From assembly GCA_024398755.1 (NCBI GenBank), contig JAKSIQ010000003.1, positions 1 through 64,000 of the forward strand: a DNA stretch of 64,000 nt, written 5' to 3'. The notes under the pieces are model-generated. The model worked only from the letters and a program-made list of their open reading frames with translations, had not been told where the DNA came from and did not search any database. A program made the translations under genes and the position numbers. Shown here in pieces: positions 42,966 to 51,926 of the stretch (positions are counted from its first letter, which is position 1; the number at the start of each line of letters is the position of its first letter). The DNA is from Bacteroidaceae bacterium (GTDB lineage: Bacteria; Bacteroidota; Bacteroidia; Bacteroidales; Bacteroidaceae).

Positions 42966-43520
42966 ATGGCAAACAAATTAATCAGTTTGAGTTATGACCT
43001 TCTTCTGAAAGGTGAAGACGGCAAGTTGTACAAATACGAAAGTGCTACAAGAGAAAAACCGTTCAGATTCATAAGCGGCATAGGATACGCTCTTGACCTT
43101 TTTGAAAGCAATGTGCTGAAACTCGAACCGGGACAGGATTTCGAATTCTGCATTCCTGCAGAAAAAGCCTATGGACAGTACGAGAAAGAAAATGTCATTG
43201 AATTGGACAAGGGAATATTTCTTGTGGACGGCAAATTCGATGACGTCCATGTCAAACCCGGTGCAATCATTCCATTGAGTGACGGCAATCAGACCTTCAA
43301 TGCCACAGTGACCGGAATCTCTGACAGCAAAGTCACTTGCGACCTGAATCACCCTCTGGCCGGTGAAGACCTGACCTTCCGTGGCACTCTTCTGGAATCA
43401 AGAGATGCCACACAGCAGGAGATTGATGAAGTTCTGCATCCGAAATGCCATGGTTGTGGAGGCCACTGCGGTCAGGGAGACTGCAATTGCCAGGGAGACT
43501 GTTCTGACTGTTCAAAGTGA
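42966..43520 (+). CDS. slyD: SlyD-like FKBP peptidyl-prolyl isomerase with Cys-rich tail
   Basis: 184-residue cytoplasmic prolyl isomerase/chaperone. The FKBP core with inserted flap (about 1-150) includes LISLSYDLLLKGEDG, EPGQDFEFCIPAEKAYGQY and NHPLAGEDLTFRGTLL, the SlyD hallmark. The C-terminal tail (about 158-184) has many Cys, Gly and two His (HPKCHGCGGHCGQGDC), like the nickel-binding tail of E. coli SlyD. It lies 19 bases after the fusion gene. Its 3' end overlaps the convergent HAD gene by 9 bases. Confidence 0.92.
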   Translation: MANKLISLSYDLLLKGEDGKLYKYESATREKPFRFISGIGYALDLFESNVLKLEPGQDFEFCIPAEKAYGQYEKENVIELDKGIFLVDGKFDDVHVKPGAIIPLSDGNQTFNATVTGISDSKVTCDLNHPLAGEDLTFRGTLLESRDATQQEIDEVLHPKCHGCGGHCGQGDCNCQGDCSDCSK

Positions 43521-44204
43521 TTTGCGGAAATTCCTTTTCCAATAATCAGCCAGTTCGCAGATTGAATGGAAAAGGGCGCACGGCTTTTCTGAAAGCAGGA
43601 CATCGTCTGGCAACGGGCCTGTATTGACAGCTATCGTATCTATTCCTGCAGCTACGCCTGCGCGTATGCCGAGCGGAGCGTTCTCAACAACGACAGCCTG
43701 AGAGGCATCGACTCCCGCCAGTTCCAATCCTTTGAGATACGGATCTGGAAATGGTTTGCCACGTTTGACATCAAAGGCCGTCACCATACGTTCCCGGACA
43801 ATGAACCCGTCAAAATCGCGCAGCACCCTGGATATGAGATTTTTCTGCCCCGAACCTGTAACGATCAGTATTTTGCAGCCGCTGTCACGGACATTCGCCA
43901 TCAGTTCAAGCGCCCCTTTCATGATTTTGACCTCAGGCATCGTTTTGAAGATTTCCGCCTTATGGGCATAAATCTCTTCTATCTCCTGGGGTGTAGCATC
44001 ATGACCGCGCTGTTCAAGGCTGACCTTCGAGATTGTGTAGCTGCCGGTACAACCTTCATTCATATACACCTGAGTCGGCTCCATGTGCATGCCGAAATCG
44101 GCGAACGTTCTGCTCCACGCTTCAACATGATGCGGCATGGAATCATACAAAACGCCGTCCATATCAAACAAGACGGCGCTTTTACGGTTTATGTCAAAAT
44201 CCAT
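43512..44204 (-). CDS. HAD-superfamily phosphatase/phosphoglucomutase-like protein
   Basis: 230 residues, HAD subfamily I. Motif I is VLFDMDGVLYDSMPHH (nucleophile and acid/base Asp), motif II is LIVTGSGQ, and motif III/IV include the Lys of KRGKPFPDPYLKGLE and VVENAPLGIRAGVAAG. It resembles beta-phosphoglucomutase or related sugar-phosphate phosphatases, but no fixed substrate can be given. It ends the lysS-gpsA-pgi unit (4 bases after the pgi stop). Confidence 0.88.
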   Translation of the reverse strand: MDFDINRKSAVLFDMDGVLYDSMPHHVEAWSRTFADFGMHMEPTQVYMNEGCTGSYTISKVSLEQRGHDATPQEIEEIYAHKAEIFKTMPEVKIMKGALELMANVRDSGCKILIVTGSGQKNLISRVLRDFDGFIVRERMVTAFDVKRGKPFPDPYLKGLELAGVDASQAVVVENAPLGIRAGVAAGIDTIAVNTGPLPDDVLLSEKPCALFHSICELADYWKRNFRKSL

Positions 44205-44208
44205 ACAC

Positions 44209-45552
44209 TTACTTGCCTATACGCGAAAGTATAGCCTCTGATTCAGTCTCGTAGCCGGGTTTCCCAAGCAATGCGAACATATTTTTCTTGTACTCCTCAA
44301 CGCCTGGTTGGTTGAACGGGTTCACGCCAAGAAGATATCCGCTGATGCCACAGGCTTTCTCAAAGAAATAAATAAGCTGTCCGAGCCAGTATTCATTCAG
44401 TTCAGGAACACTTATGCGGATATTGGGAACGCCGCCATCAACATGAGCTATACGTGTTCCAAGTTCTGCCATTTTGTTTACCTGGTCAACATGTTTGCCG
44501 GCCATAAAGTTCAAGCCGTCAAGATTCTCATCATCAAAGGGGACAAGATATGAATGTCTTACATTTTCAACCGAAATGACTGTTTCAAAAATAATCCGTT
44601 CGCCCTGTTGGATCCACTGTCCCATGGAATGCAGATCGGTTGAGAAATCAACTGATGATGGGTAGATTCCCTTTCCGTCCTTACCTTCGGATTCACCGAA
44701 CAGCTGCTTCCACCACTCACTGAAAAAATGCAGTTTTGGGCAGAAATTGACAAGAATCTCAATCTTCTTGCCGCTCTGATACAGGGCGTTCCTTGCACTT
44801 GCATAAACGGCGCTGGGGTTCTTGCTGAAAGGAACATTGCTGGAAGTCAGCGACTCCATTGCGGCGGCACCTTCAACAAGTTTGTCTATATCATATCCTG
44901 CCACGGCTATAGGCAGCAGGCCTACCGGTGTAAGAACAGAATAACGTCCACCTACATTATCCGGAATCACGAATGTCCTGTATCCTTCTTTGGTTGCTGT
45001 GGCACGGGCTACGCCTTTCTCTGCATCTGTAACAGTCACAATGACTTTGCGTGCCATTTCCACGCCCCGCTGCTGTTCGCACTGCTTCTTCAGCACACGG
45101 AAAGCTATCGCGGTTTCTGTAGTTGTACCGGATTTGGAAATATTGATGACACCGAAGCGACGGGTCTTGAGCAATTCGCCCAACTCAAAAAGATAGTCTT
45201 CAGAAATATTCTGTCCCGCGAACAGTATCACAGGATTCCCGCCTTTGTCAGACAACTGGGAGAAACTGTTCTGAAAAGCTTCAATTACGGCACGCGAACC
45301 AAGGTAACTGCCGCCGATTCCGGCAACGACCACAGTATCGCAATTGTCCCGGAGAATTTTCGCGACGCCCTTGATCTCATCAAGCAGCGCCCTGCCGGTT
45401 TTTGAAGCAAGGTCAAGCCAGCCCGTAAAATCACTGCCCGGGCCTGTACCCTTTTCAAGTTGCTCTATTGCATCTCTTACACGAGGTTCAAATGCATCTA
45501 TACGATCCTGCGGTACAAACCCTAGAATTTGAGAAATGTCAACTCCAATCAT
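44209..45552 (-). CDS. pgi: Glucose-6-phosphate isomerase
   Basis: Glycolytic isomerase of 447 residues, the short bacterial form. [20 protein letters not shown] and [20 protein letters not shown] are the phosphate-binding signatures. [19 protein letters not shown] and the C-terminal [20 protein letters not shown] carry catalytic-site residues. 11 bases after gpsA. Confidence 0.97.
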   Translation of the reverse strand: MIGVDISQILGFVPQDRIDAFEPRVRDAIEQLEKGTGPGSDFTGWLDLASKTGRALLDEIKGVAKILRDNCDTVVVAGIGGSYLGSRAVIEAFQNSFSQLSDKGGNPVILFAGQNISEDYLFELGELLKTRRFGVINISKSGTTTETAIAFRVLKKQCEQQRGVEMARKVIVTVTDAEKGVARATATKEGYRTFVIPDNVGGRYSVLTPVGLLPIAVAGYDIDKLVEGAAAMESLTSSNVPFSKNPSAVYASARNALYQSGKKIEILVNFCPKLHFFSEWWKQLFGESEGKDGKGIYPSSVDFSTDLHSMGQWIQQGERIIFETVISVENVRHSYLVPFDDENLDGLNFMAGKHVDQVNKMAELGTRIAHVDGGVPNIRISVPELNEYWLGQLIYFFEKACGISGYLLGVNPFNQPGVEEYKKNMFALLGKPGYETESEAILSRIGK

Positions 45553-45563
45553 AGCCGTATCAT

Positions 45564-46565
45564 TTATTTAAATGAATCTGTCAGCAGTTTTATCTCCATT
45601 ACAGGTGAAATATGCTCATACAATATATTGTACATCGCATCCAATATAGGCATATTCGCCCTGTAATGCTCGTTGATTTCCTTCATGCAGCGCGTGCCGT
45701 AATAACCTTCGGCCGTCATCTCCATTTCCATCTGGGCAGACTGCACGGAATACCCCTTGCCTATCATTGTTCCGAAAACACGGTTACGGCTGAAATTGGA
45801 ATAACCGGTAACCAGCAAATCGCCAAGGTAAGCAGAGTCATTCACCGCACGTGTCGGCATAGGCTTGGCAGTGGCAAGAAATCCGTTCATTTCCTGTATT
45901 GCATTCGACATCAGCACAGCCTGGAAATTGTCACCGTACTTGAGTCCATGACATATTCCGGCCGCAATGGCATACACATTCTTGAGAACCGATGAAAACT
46001 CTATTCCGGCAACGTCGGTGGAAACCGATGTCTTGACAAATGAATTGCTGAGTTTCCGGGCAATACCCTGCGCATTGTCAAGATCAGTACAGCCTATTGT
46101 AAGATATGAAAGGCGCTCCATTGCAACCTCTTCCGCATGACAAGGGCCGGCGATAACGGAAATATTCTCCGACGGAACACCGTAATAGCGGTTAAAGTAT
46201 TCGGACATGAGCAGATTGTCATCAGGTACGATACCCTTGATTGCCGACACTATGAACTTGTCCCTGAGACTGACCTTCAGCTTCTTCATGTGCGATTTGA
46301 AGTACGGAGAAGGTGTGACGAAAACCAGAATGTCCGATTCCTCAACCACCTGATTGATATCAGAGTTCAGGTTCAACTGCTTCATGTCAAACTGAACGCT
46401 TGAAAGATAAGCAGGGTTGTGACCCAGACGTTTGAAATCGGCAATGCGGTCATCACGGCGCATGTACCAGTTTATTGAGTCCTCTGTGGACAGCAAGATC
46501 TTGGCAATGGCGGTAGCCCAGCTTCCGCCACCCATAATTGCCACTTTTCCCTTTGGTATAGCCAT
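45564..46565 (-). CDS. gpsA: Glycerol-3-phosphate dehydrogenase [NAD(P)+]
   Basis: Makes sn-glycerol-3-phosphate for phospholipids from dihydroxyacetone phosphate. 333 residues. The N-terminal Rossmann motif is [24 protein letters not shown] and the catalytic-Lys stretch [25 protein letters not shown] follow, with [18 protein letters not shown] in the C-terminal domain. It lies between lysS (19 bases) and pgi (11 bases). Confidence 0.96.
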   Translation of the reverse strand: MAIPKGKVAIMGGGSWATAIAKILLSTEDSINWYMRRDDRIADFKRLGHNPAYLSSVQFDMKQLNLNSDINQVVEESDILVFVTPSPYFKSHMKKLKVSLRDKFIVSAIKGIVPDDNLLMSEYFNRYYGVPSENISVIAGPCHAEEVAMERLSYLTIGCTDLDNAQGIARKLSNSFVKTSVSTDVAGIEFSSVLKNVYAIAAGICHGLKYGDNFQAVLMSNAIQEMNGFLATAKPMPTRAVNDSAYLGDLLVTGYSNFSRNRVFGTMIGKGYSVQSAQMEMEMTAEGYYGTRCMKEINEHYRANMPILDAMYNILYEHISPVMEIKLLTDSFK

Positions 46566-46584
46566 CGGCCCGATATTTTATGAA

Positions 46585-48096
46585 TTATTCCTTGCTTTCC
46601 GGTTTCATCTGAGGGAAGAACAACACTTCCTGAATTGTGGTCTGACCGGTCATGAGCATGACAAGACGGTCAATGCCAATGCCAATGCCGCTGGTAGGAG
46701 GCATTCCGTATTCAAGCGCGCGGATAAAGTCCTGATCTATGAACATAGCTTCGTCATCGCCCTTCTGGCTAAGACGCAGCTGATCCTGGAAACGTTCGTA
46801 CTGGTCAATCGGATCATTCAGTTCGCTGTATGCGTTGGCCAGTTCCTTTCCGTTGACCATAAGTTCAAAACGTTCGGTAAGCCCCGGTTTTGAACGGTGC
46901 ATCTTGGTGAGCGGAGACATTTCCACAGGATAATCCGTTATGAAAGTAGGCTGAATGAAGGTGCCTTCGCAAGTCTCACCGAATATCTCGTCTATGAGTT
47001 TGCCCTTACCCATGGCAGGAGTGACCTCTACGCCACACTTCTTTGCAACTTCACGCATTTCATCCTCGCTCATGCCTTCAAGATCATATCCGGTCTTTTC
47101 CTTGATGGCCTCAAGTATCGGCAGACGGCGGTATGGTGCCTTGAAATCGACCTCGTGGTCACCAATCTGCACTTTAGTGGAACCGTTGGTGGCAATGGCA
47201 ATCCTTTCAAGAAGCTTCTCGGTGAAATCCATCATCCAGTTGTAGTCCTTGTATGCGACATAAAGTTCCATGCAGGTGAATTCAGGATTATGATTGCGGT
47301 CCATGCCTTCATTTCTGAAGTTCTTGCCTATCTCGTACACGCCTTCAAAACCGCCCACGATAAGACGCTTCAGGTAAAGCTCTGTAGCTATGCGGCAGTA
47401 AAGGTCAATATCAAGTGTATTGTGATGTGTTATGAACGGACGCGCGCTGGCTCCACCCGGTATTGACTGGAGTATTGGAGTTTCCACTTCAGTGTATCCG
47501 GCTTCATCAAGAACCGAACGAAGAGTCTTTATGACTTTTGTGCGTTTCAGGAAGGTTTCCTTGACACCATCATTAACAATCAGATCAACGTAACGCTGAC
47601 GGTAGCGGAGGTCCGGATCGTCAAACTTGTCATAAGCCACACCATCCTTATATTTCACAATGGGAAGCGGACGGAGAGACTTGGACAGAACCGTCAGTTT
47701 TTTTGCATGAACGGTAATTTCGCCCATCTGGGTACGGAAAACAAATCCTTCTATGCCCACGAAATCACCTATGTCAAGCAATTTTTTGAAAACCTTGTTG
47801 TACATGGTCTTCTCTTCGTCATCTTCAGGACAGATGTCATCACGGGTCACATACACCTGAATGCGACCGCTCGAATCAAGAAGTTCCATGAACGATGCCT
47901 TTCCCATGACACGACGGCTCATGAGACGACCTGCCAGACAGACCTGACGCGGCTCGTCATCATCCTTGAAATTATCCTTTATTTCCTGAGCAAGCGCATT
48001 GGTGGGATACATCGCTGCGGGATACGGGTCAATACCCATAGCACGCAACTCCTTGAGACTCTCTCTGCGAAACTGTTCCTGATCGCTCAATTCCAT
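46585..48096 (-). CDS. lysS: Lysyl-tRNA synthetase (class II)
   Basis: 503 residues. An N-terminal OB-fold anticodon-binding domain (about 55-160, VCLAGRLMSRRVMGKASFMELLD) is followed by the class II catalytic core. Motif 2 is FRNEGMDRNHNPEFTCMELYVAY and motif 3 is GMPPTSGIGIGIDRLVMLM. First gene of lysS-gpsA-pgi-HAD. Confidence 0.97.
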   Translation of the reverse strand: MELSDQEQFRRESLKELRAMGIDPYPAAMYPTNALAQEIKDNFKDDDEPRQVCLAGRLMSRRVMGKASFMELLDSSGRIQVYVTRDDICPEDDEEKTMYNKVFKKLLDIGDFVGIEGFVFRTQMGEITVHAKKLTVLSKSLRPLPIVKYKDGVAYDKFDDPDLRYRQRYVDLIVNDGVKETFLKRTKVIKTLRSVLDEAGYTEVETPILQSIPGGASARPFITHHNTLDIDLYCRIATELYLKRLIVGGFEGVYEIGKNFRNEGMDRNHNPEFTCMELYVAYKDYNWMMDFTEKLLERIAIATNGSTKVQIGDHEVDFKAPYRRLPILEAIKEKTGYDLEGMSEDEMREVAKKCGVEVTPAMGKGKLIDEIFGETCEGTFIQPTFITDYPVEMSPLTKMHRSKPGLTERFELMVNGKELANAYSELNDPIDQYERFQDQLRLSQKGDDEAMFIDQDFIRALEYGMPPTSGIGIGIDRLVMLMTGQTTIQEVLFFPQMKPESKE

Positions 48097-48143
48097 ACTT
48101 CTGTGTTTGTATTTTATTATTATCTATACCTTGTATTAAAATG

Positions 48144-48151
48144 CAAAAGTA
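48144..48151 (-). promoter_or_regulatory. -7 promoter element of lysS
   Basis: TACTTTTG on the minus strand matches TAnnTTTG, 47 bases upstream of the lysS ATG. The -33 element is not evident. Confidence 0.55.
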
Positions 48152-48183
48152 CAACTTTACCGCAAAAGTTCGCGAATGACAGC

Positions 48184-48222
48184 GCAAAAAAATCCCCCTT
48201 CCCATAAAAGGCAAGGGGGATT
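48184..48222 (-). terminator. Terminator of the small lipoprotein gene
   Basis: On the minus strand AATCCCCCTT (48222-48213) pairs with AAGGGGGATT (48200-48191), with a 12-base loop, followed by a run of T (48191-48185 complement). Confidence 0.9.
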
Positions 48223-48239
48223 GGATACGATTTACGCTG

Positions 48240-48800
48240 TCAATTTCCCTGAATCAGTCCGAAGATGCTGCTCAAAGTTGAAATAGTGTTGGCAACACCT
48301 GCTGTCTTCTCGCTAATGGCAGAAACAGTACTGGCAACATTTCCAGCTGTTTCCTGAATCTGAGACTGGGCCTGCTGTCCCTGTTTTGACTGAGCTGCTG
48401 CTGCCAGACCGGCGGCCGCAATTGCGGAAAGGTCTGTGCCGCTTACCAAAGAACTCAATGCACCGGTTACAGGCGTCGAAGTCTGTTCAGTAACAAGATT
48501 CTGCGAGCCGAGCACCAGTCCTGCTGCAAAATCGGTGTAGAACTGGCTCTTGTCATCAACGTTCTTCAGTCCCTGAATTCCGTTGACCAGCTGTGCAAGA
48601 CTGATTATGTTGTTAATGTTCGAAAGATCCACCTTGTTGTCTGTCTTGTACTGGCCGTACAGGCTCTTGAGGGCTGCGCCAGAAGTCTGACCGTCTGTTG
48701 TGCCGGACTGTGCCGTTCCTGCGGCAGGGCCGCCAATTACGCCACACGATGTTACCAGAAGGCACAATGCAATTGCCACTAATGATTTTACTGATTTCAT
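48240..48800 (-). CDS. Small predicted lipoprotein, unknown function
   Basis: 186 residues with a lipoprotein signal peptide and a lipobox TSC (Cys about 20, MKSVKSLVAIALCLLVTSC). The mature part is Ala/Ser/Gln-rich with two amphipathic helical regions (about 70-130 and 135-185). It contains no Trp and few aromatic residues. I do not recognise a family. The ATG at 48800 is chosen because it begins the signal peptide; the ORF runs 111 bases further upstream without such features. Confidence 0.72.
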   Translation of the reverse strand: MKSVKSLVAIALCLLVTSCGVIGGPAAGTAQSGTTDGQTSGAALKSLYGQYKTDNKVDLSNINNIISLAQLVNGIQGLKNVDDKSQFYTDFAAGLVLGSQNLVTEQTSTPVTGALSSLVSGTDLSAIAAAGLAAAAQSKQGQQAQSQIQETAGNVASTVSAISEKTAGVANTISTLSSIFGLIQGN

Positions 48801-48857
48801 ATTAATACCGTTTATAAGATTAATCAATATCGTTCCATTTACATTCGCAAAACCGTG

Positions 48858-48865
48858 CAAATATA
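48858..48865 (-). promoter_or_regulatory. -7 promoter element of the small lipoprotein gene
   Basis: TATATTTG on the minus strand matches TAnnTTTG, 57 bases upstream of the ATG at 48800. The rest of 48866-49091 holds only a doubtful 20-codon ORF (48938-49000). Confidence 0.55.
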
Positions 48866-49091
48866 TCAATAATTGAATCAGGGTCGACGTTCCATCGACA
48901 ACTTTCTTCAATCCGGGAACAAAGATTTGCTGCAGCCCTATCCGACGGGGTAATTGCCATGAGTCCGGAACGTTGCCACGAGCAAAGTGATTTTCTTCAT
49001 AGTTCAGTCAGTTTGGTATTTTTCGCAAAATTTCCGCGAGATTATAAATCTGTTTTGAAATGTTCAATCAAGTAACAATGAAAAAAATCAA

Positions 49092-49099
49092 TATCTTTG
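49092..49099 (+). promoter_or_regulatory. -7 promoter element of tRNA-Arg(CCG)
   Basis: TATCTTTG matches TAnnTTTG and lies 16 bases upstream of the tRNA 5' end. The transcript may run on into the CDF gene, which starts 21 bases after the tRNA. Confidence 0.6.
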
Positions 49100-49115
49100 C
49101 AACCGCATCCCGGAC

Positions 49116-49187
49116 GCGCCCATAGTTCAACGAATAGAATGGAAGATTCCGGTTCTTCAGATTGGGGTTTGATTCCCCATGGGCGTA
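49116..49187 (+). tRNA. tRNA-Arg(CCG)
   Basis: 72-base cloverleaf. The acceptor is GCGCCCA/TGGGCGT (first pair G-U), the D-stem GTTC/GAAT and the anticodon stem GAAGA/TCTTC. The loop TTCCGGT has anticodon CCG (49149-49151). The T-stem is TGGGG/CCCCA with loop TTTGATT, and the discriminator is A. CCA is not encoded. The usual C56 of the T-loop is T (49170) and the usual G19 of the D-loop is A (49133), a matched change of the elbow pair. Confidence 0.92.
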
Positions 49188-49208
49188 CATACTTTCACAC
49201 ATTTCCCC

Positions 49209-50348
49209 ATGGAACAGAACATACGCATTACCCAGGAAGACAAGGAACAGCGTTCCAAACAGATAGCCCGCACCAGGATAATAGGAATCATCAGCGACCT
49301 GTTTCTTTCCGGCTTCAAAGCGACAGTCGGTCTCATTTCCGGTTCCATTGCCATTGTTCTCGATGCAGTGAACAACCTTACAGACGCGTTGTCATCGGTC
49401 ATCACAATTGCCGGCGTCAAACTGGCAAAGCGCAAGCCGAATGCCAGACACCCGTTCGGCATGGGACGTGTGGAATACTTCAGTGCCATTCTGATAAGCA
49501 TCCTTATTCTGGTTACCGGCGTCACCTCCCTGATTGAATCGGTGGAGAAAATAATCACACCCGCCAGTCCGGAATACGACACCGCAGTACTGATTGTAGT
49601 TTCCGCGGCAATTATTGTCAAGCTGCTTCTCGGCAGGTTCGTAAAAGCGCAAGGCATCAGATTCAACAGCGACGCGCTTGTCGCATCCGGGACCGATGCC
49701 ATGTTCGACTCAATCATATCGGCAGCCACCCTGGTTGGAGCCATTGTCATGATGGTATGGGGCATCAATCTTGACGGCTGGCTGGGTTGCGGTATTGCAG
49801 TAATGATAATCAAGGCCGGTATTGAGATGCTTGCGTCACCTGTCAGCCAGGTGATAGGGCGTCGCCCCGACAGCGAGATAACGAAATCCATCAAGCAGAC
49901 TGTCCGTGAGATTCCGGGCGTACTTGGCGCCTACGACCTTATTCTACACGATTACGGGCCAGACAAAGCCTTAGGCTCGGTACACGTTGAAATTCCGGAC
50001 ACAATGTCGGCACGTGAAATACACCTGCTGACAAGCAGTATCCAGCATACAATCTACAGCAAATTCAGCGTCATGCTTACCGTTGGAATCTACGCCGTCC
50101 ATCAGGCCGACGATGACAACTTCCAATTGGGGCAGCGTATCCGCAAGGCAATGCTCACCCATCAGGGCGCAATAGGATTCCACGGCCTTCTCATCAATGA
50201 TCAGGACAAATACCTGTCTTTCGACGTCCTTCTGGATTTCAGCAGTGGAGACCGTTCATCGCTACGTGAGGCCATGGAGGCCGACATAGCGGAAATCCTG
50301 CCTGGCTACAGAGCCGAAATAAATTTTGACACAGACTTTTCAGACTGA
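49209..50348 (+). CDS. Cation diffusion facilitator, probably Mn2+-type
   Basis: 379-residue inner-membrane exporter of the CDF family. Six membrane helices (about 25-215) precede a cytoplasmic ferredoxin-like domain (about 220-300) with an added C-terminal part. The transport site reads NNLTD in TM2 (NxxxD) and DAMFD in TM5 (DxxxD), the Asn-Asp/Asp-Asp set described for Mn exporters such as MntE, not the His-Asp set of Zn exporters. The start is the ATG at 49209; the longer frame begins inside the tRNA. Metal choice is inference. Confidence 0.88.
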   Translation: MEQNIRITQEDKEQRSKQIARTRIIGIISDLFLSGFKATVGLISGSIAIVLDAVNNLTDALSSVITIAGVKLAKRKPNARHPFGMGRVEYFSAILISILILVTGVTSLIESVEKIITPASPEYDTAVLIVVSAAIIVKLLLGRFVKAQGIRFNSDALVASGTDAMFDSIISAATLVGAIVMMVWGINLDGWLGCGIAVMIIKAGIEMLASPVSQVIGRRPDSEITKSIKQTVREIPGVLGAYDLILHDYGPDKALGSVHVEIPDTMSAREIHLLTSSIQHTIYSKFSVMLTVGIYAVHQADDDNFQLGQRIRKAMLTHQGAIGFHGLLINDQDKYLSFDVLLDFSSGDRSSLREAMEADIAEILPGYRAEINFDTDFSD

Positions 50349-50373
50349 TATGTAGATCTCAGAAACCGGCACC

Positions 50374-51162
50374 ATGACAGACACAAGCCAGACAGCATTT
50401 CTGAATGCTGCCAGAGAGGCGCGTACAGACATAGTACACCACACGTTGTCGCACACTCTCGCCCCTATGCTCAAAAGCATCTTTGACAGGACAAACCATT
50501 CCCCTATAACATCATTCGAGGACAGCATCAATGACTTTCTGCTGTTCCTGTACCACGGCCCCGAATACATGCGGAAGGCATGTATGCCACCATTCTCAAT
50601 ACTTGCAAAAATCGGAAAAGAATCATCGGTCTTCAGTTGGATCGCATCGGCATACCGCATCAGGCTGCTCCAGATGAACGGCATGCCATTTCCGGCCGGA
50701 AAAGTCGAATATACAGAAGTGCAGGCTGACGGCGAGACACCGGCTGATTGCAGCTACGACCTGTGCCACGCCATTGCGCTATGCGTTCAAAGCTGCAATC
50801 CGACAGGACGTTTCATAATTCTGCGCTGGCTTCTTACCGTTCTTGAACCCGGCAATGCCATTCCACAGTCCCCTATGGCAGAAGCATCCGGTCTGTCGCC
50901 GGTCAATTACCGTGTAATGACGAAAAGGCGCAAAGAACAATTGTCGGCAATACTACAGCAATGCCGTTCCGGTACACACATGTCACTTGACAAACGTTTC
51001 AGGCAGATGGAACTGGATTTGAACGCAAACCTTGACAATCTGTATGAAACCCTGCTCAAATACTATGACGACTGCATATCAGAGCTCGACGGCTCGGCAC
51101 AGATAAGAAAGCTCATAGGGGAACTGAGCCAGGAAGCCGGTCACCAGCTGCACAGCACATGA
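50374..51162 (+). CDS. Divergent sigma-70-like protein, function unknown
   Basis: 262 residues, soluble, no signal peptide. Residues about 46-105 resemble a sigma region 2 (SFEDSINDFLLFLYHG followed by ILAKIGKESSVFSWIASAYR, like the family pattern of a conserved acidic helix and a KGESSLKTWL-type helix). Residues about 168-190 (AEASGLSPVNYRVMTKRRKE) resemble a sigma region 4 helix-turn-helix. A charged C-terminal helical tail (about 200-262) follows. The overall similarity is weak, so the call is tentative. It lies 25 bases after the CDF gene and may share its transcript. Confidence 0.45.
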   Translation: MTDTSQTAFLNAAREARTDIVHHTLSHTLAPMLKSIFDRTNHSPITSFEDSINDFLLFLYHGPEYMRKACMPPFSILAKIGKESSVFSWIASAYRIRLLQMNGMPFPAGKVEYTEVQADGETPADCSYDLCHAIALCVQSCNPTGRFIILRWLLTVLEPGNAIPQSPMAEASGLSPVNYRVMTKRRKEQLSAILQQCRSGTHMSLDKRFRQMELDLNANLDNLYETLLKYYDDCISELDGSAQIRKLIGELSQEAGHQLHST

Positions 51163-51236
51163 CATGTGTACAGAAAAACGGGCCTGAAATGTAACATTCA
51201 TCCAATTCCAATGACTATAGGAAAAGATGATGTTTC

Positions 51237-51926
51237 ATGAACAAGGTTTTCTTTACAGCCGATCTTCACTTCGGAGCGGTTGACACGCTAAAGTATCTGC
51301 CCGAAAGGCCATTCGCACAGGAAGAATCATGCATGCTTCATGACAGTTGGCTAATGGATTTATGGAGGGGCACCGTCCAAGAGGACGATCAGGTATATAT
51401 TCTCGGCGACATGTGCGCGTACAATGCCCGTGATGCCCGAAATCTGTTAGGCGGACTGCCCGGACGCAAAACGCTCATAGTCGGCAATCATGACTCAGGT
51501 CTCAGATATTGCCGTGACTGTCTGGACGCATCGGCCACCATACTGAATGTCAGTTTCAAGAAAGAAGACCACCGTTTTCTTCATCACACAATTCATGTGA
51601 CCATGTGCCATTATCCAATGCTCACATGGCAGAGAAAGCCTTATGGTGCCATAATGCTTCATGGTCACAGCCATGGCATGTTGGATGACGTCAACCGGAC
51701 TTGTCCTGACCTGCGTTGGGACGTGGGCATCGACGGTTCCCTGTCACGCCTTATCGGTTCCGCAAGAGGCATGAAACATTCATTGATAGACCTGGAATCG
51801 CTGTACAATGCAGCAATTGAGAAAGCCGGAAGCCCTCAATTCAGAAAATATGTCAGAGACACTTACAGAAACGGCCAGCCGGAACTGGAATCAGCACTCA
51901 AGTGCGCCTACAATCTCGGCCACTGA
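51237..51926 (+). CDS. Calcineurin-like metallophosphoesterase
   Basis: 229 residues with all dimetal motifs in order: FFTADLHFG (DxH), YILGDMC (GD), VGNHD (GNHD), MCHYPM and LHGHSHG (GHxH). The family hydrolyses phosphodiesters or phosphomonoesters; the substrate is unknown. Its last 36 bases overlap the convergent pyrD. The preceding 74 bases show no clear promoter or terminator. Confidence 0.88.
   Translation: MNKVFFTADLHFGAVDTLKYLPERPFAQEESCMLHDSWLMDLWRGTVQEDDQVYILGDMCAYNARDARNLLGGLPGRKTLIVGNHDSGLRYCRDCLDASATILNVSFKKEDHRFLHHTIHVTMCHYPMLTWQRKPYGAIMLHGHSHGMLDDVNRTCPDLRWDVGIDGSLSRLIGSARGMKHSLIDLESLYNAAIEKAGSPQFRKYVRDTYRNGQPELESALKCAYNLGH

Noticed and set aside
48181..48240. Short inverted repeat considered as an attachment or repeat element
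   Set aside because: The GGGGGA stem with a T-run is fully explained as the terminator of the lipoprotein gene.
49179..49208. N-terminal extension of the CDF exporter
   Set aside because: The first codons would lie within tRNA-Arg; the ATG at 49209 gives a normal family start.
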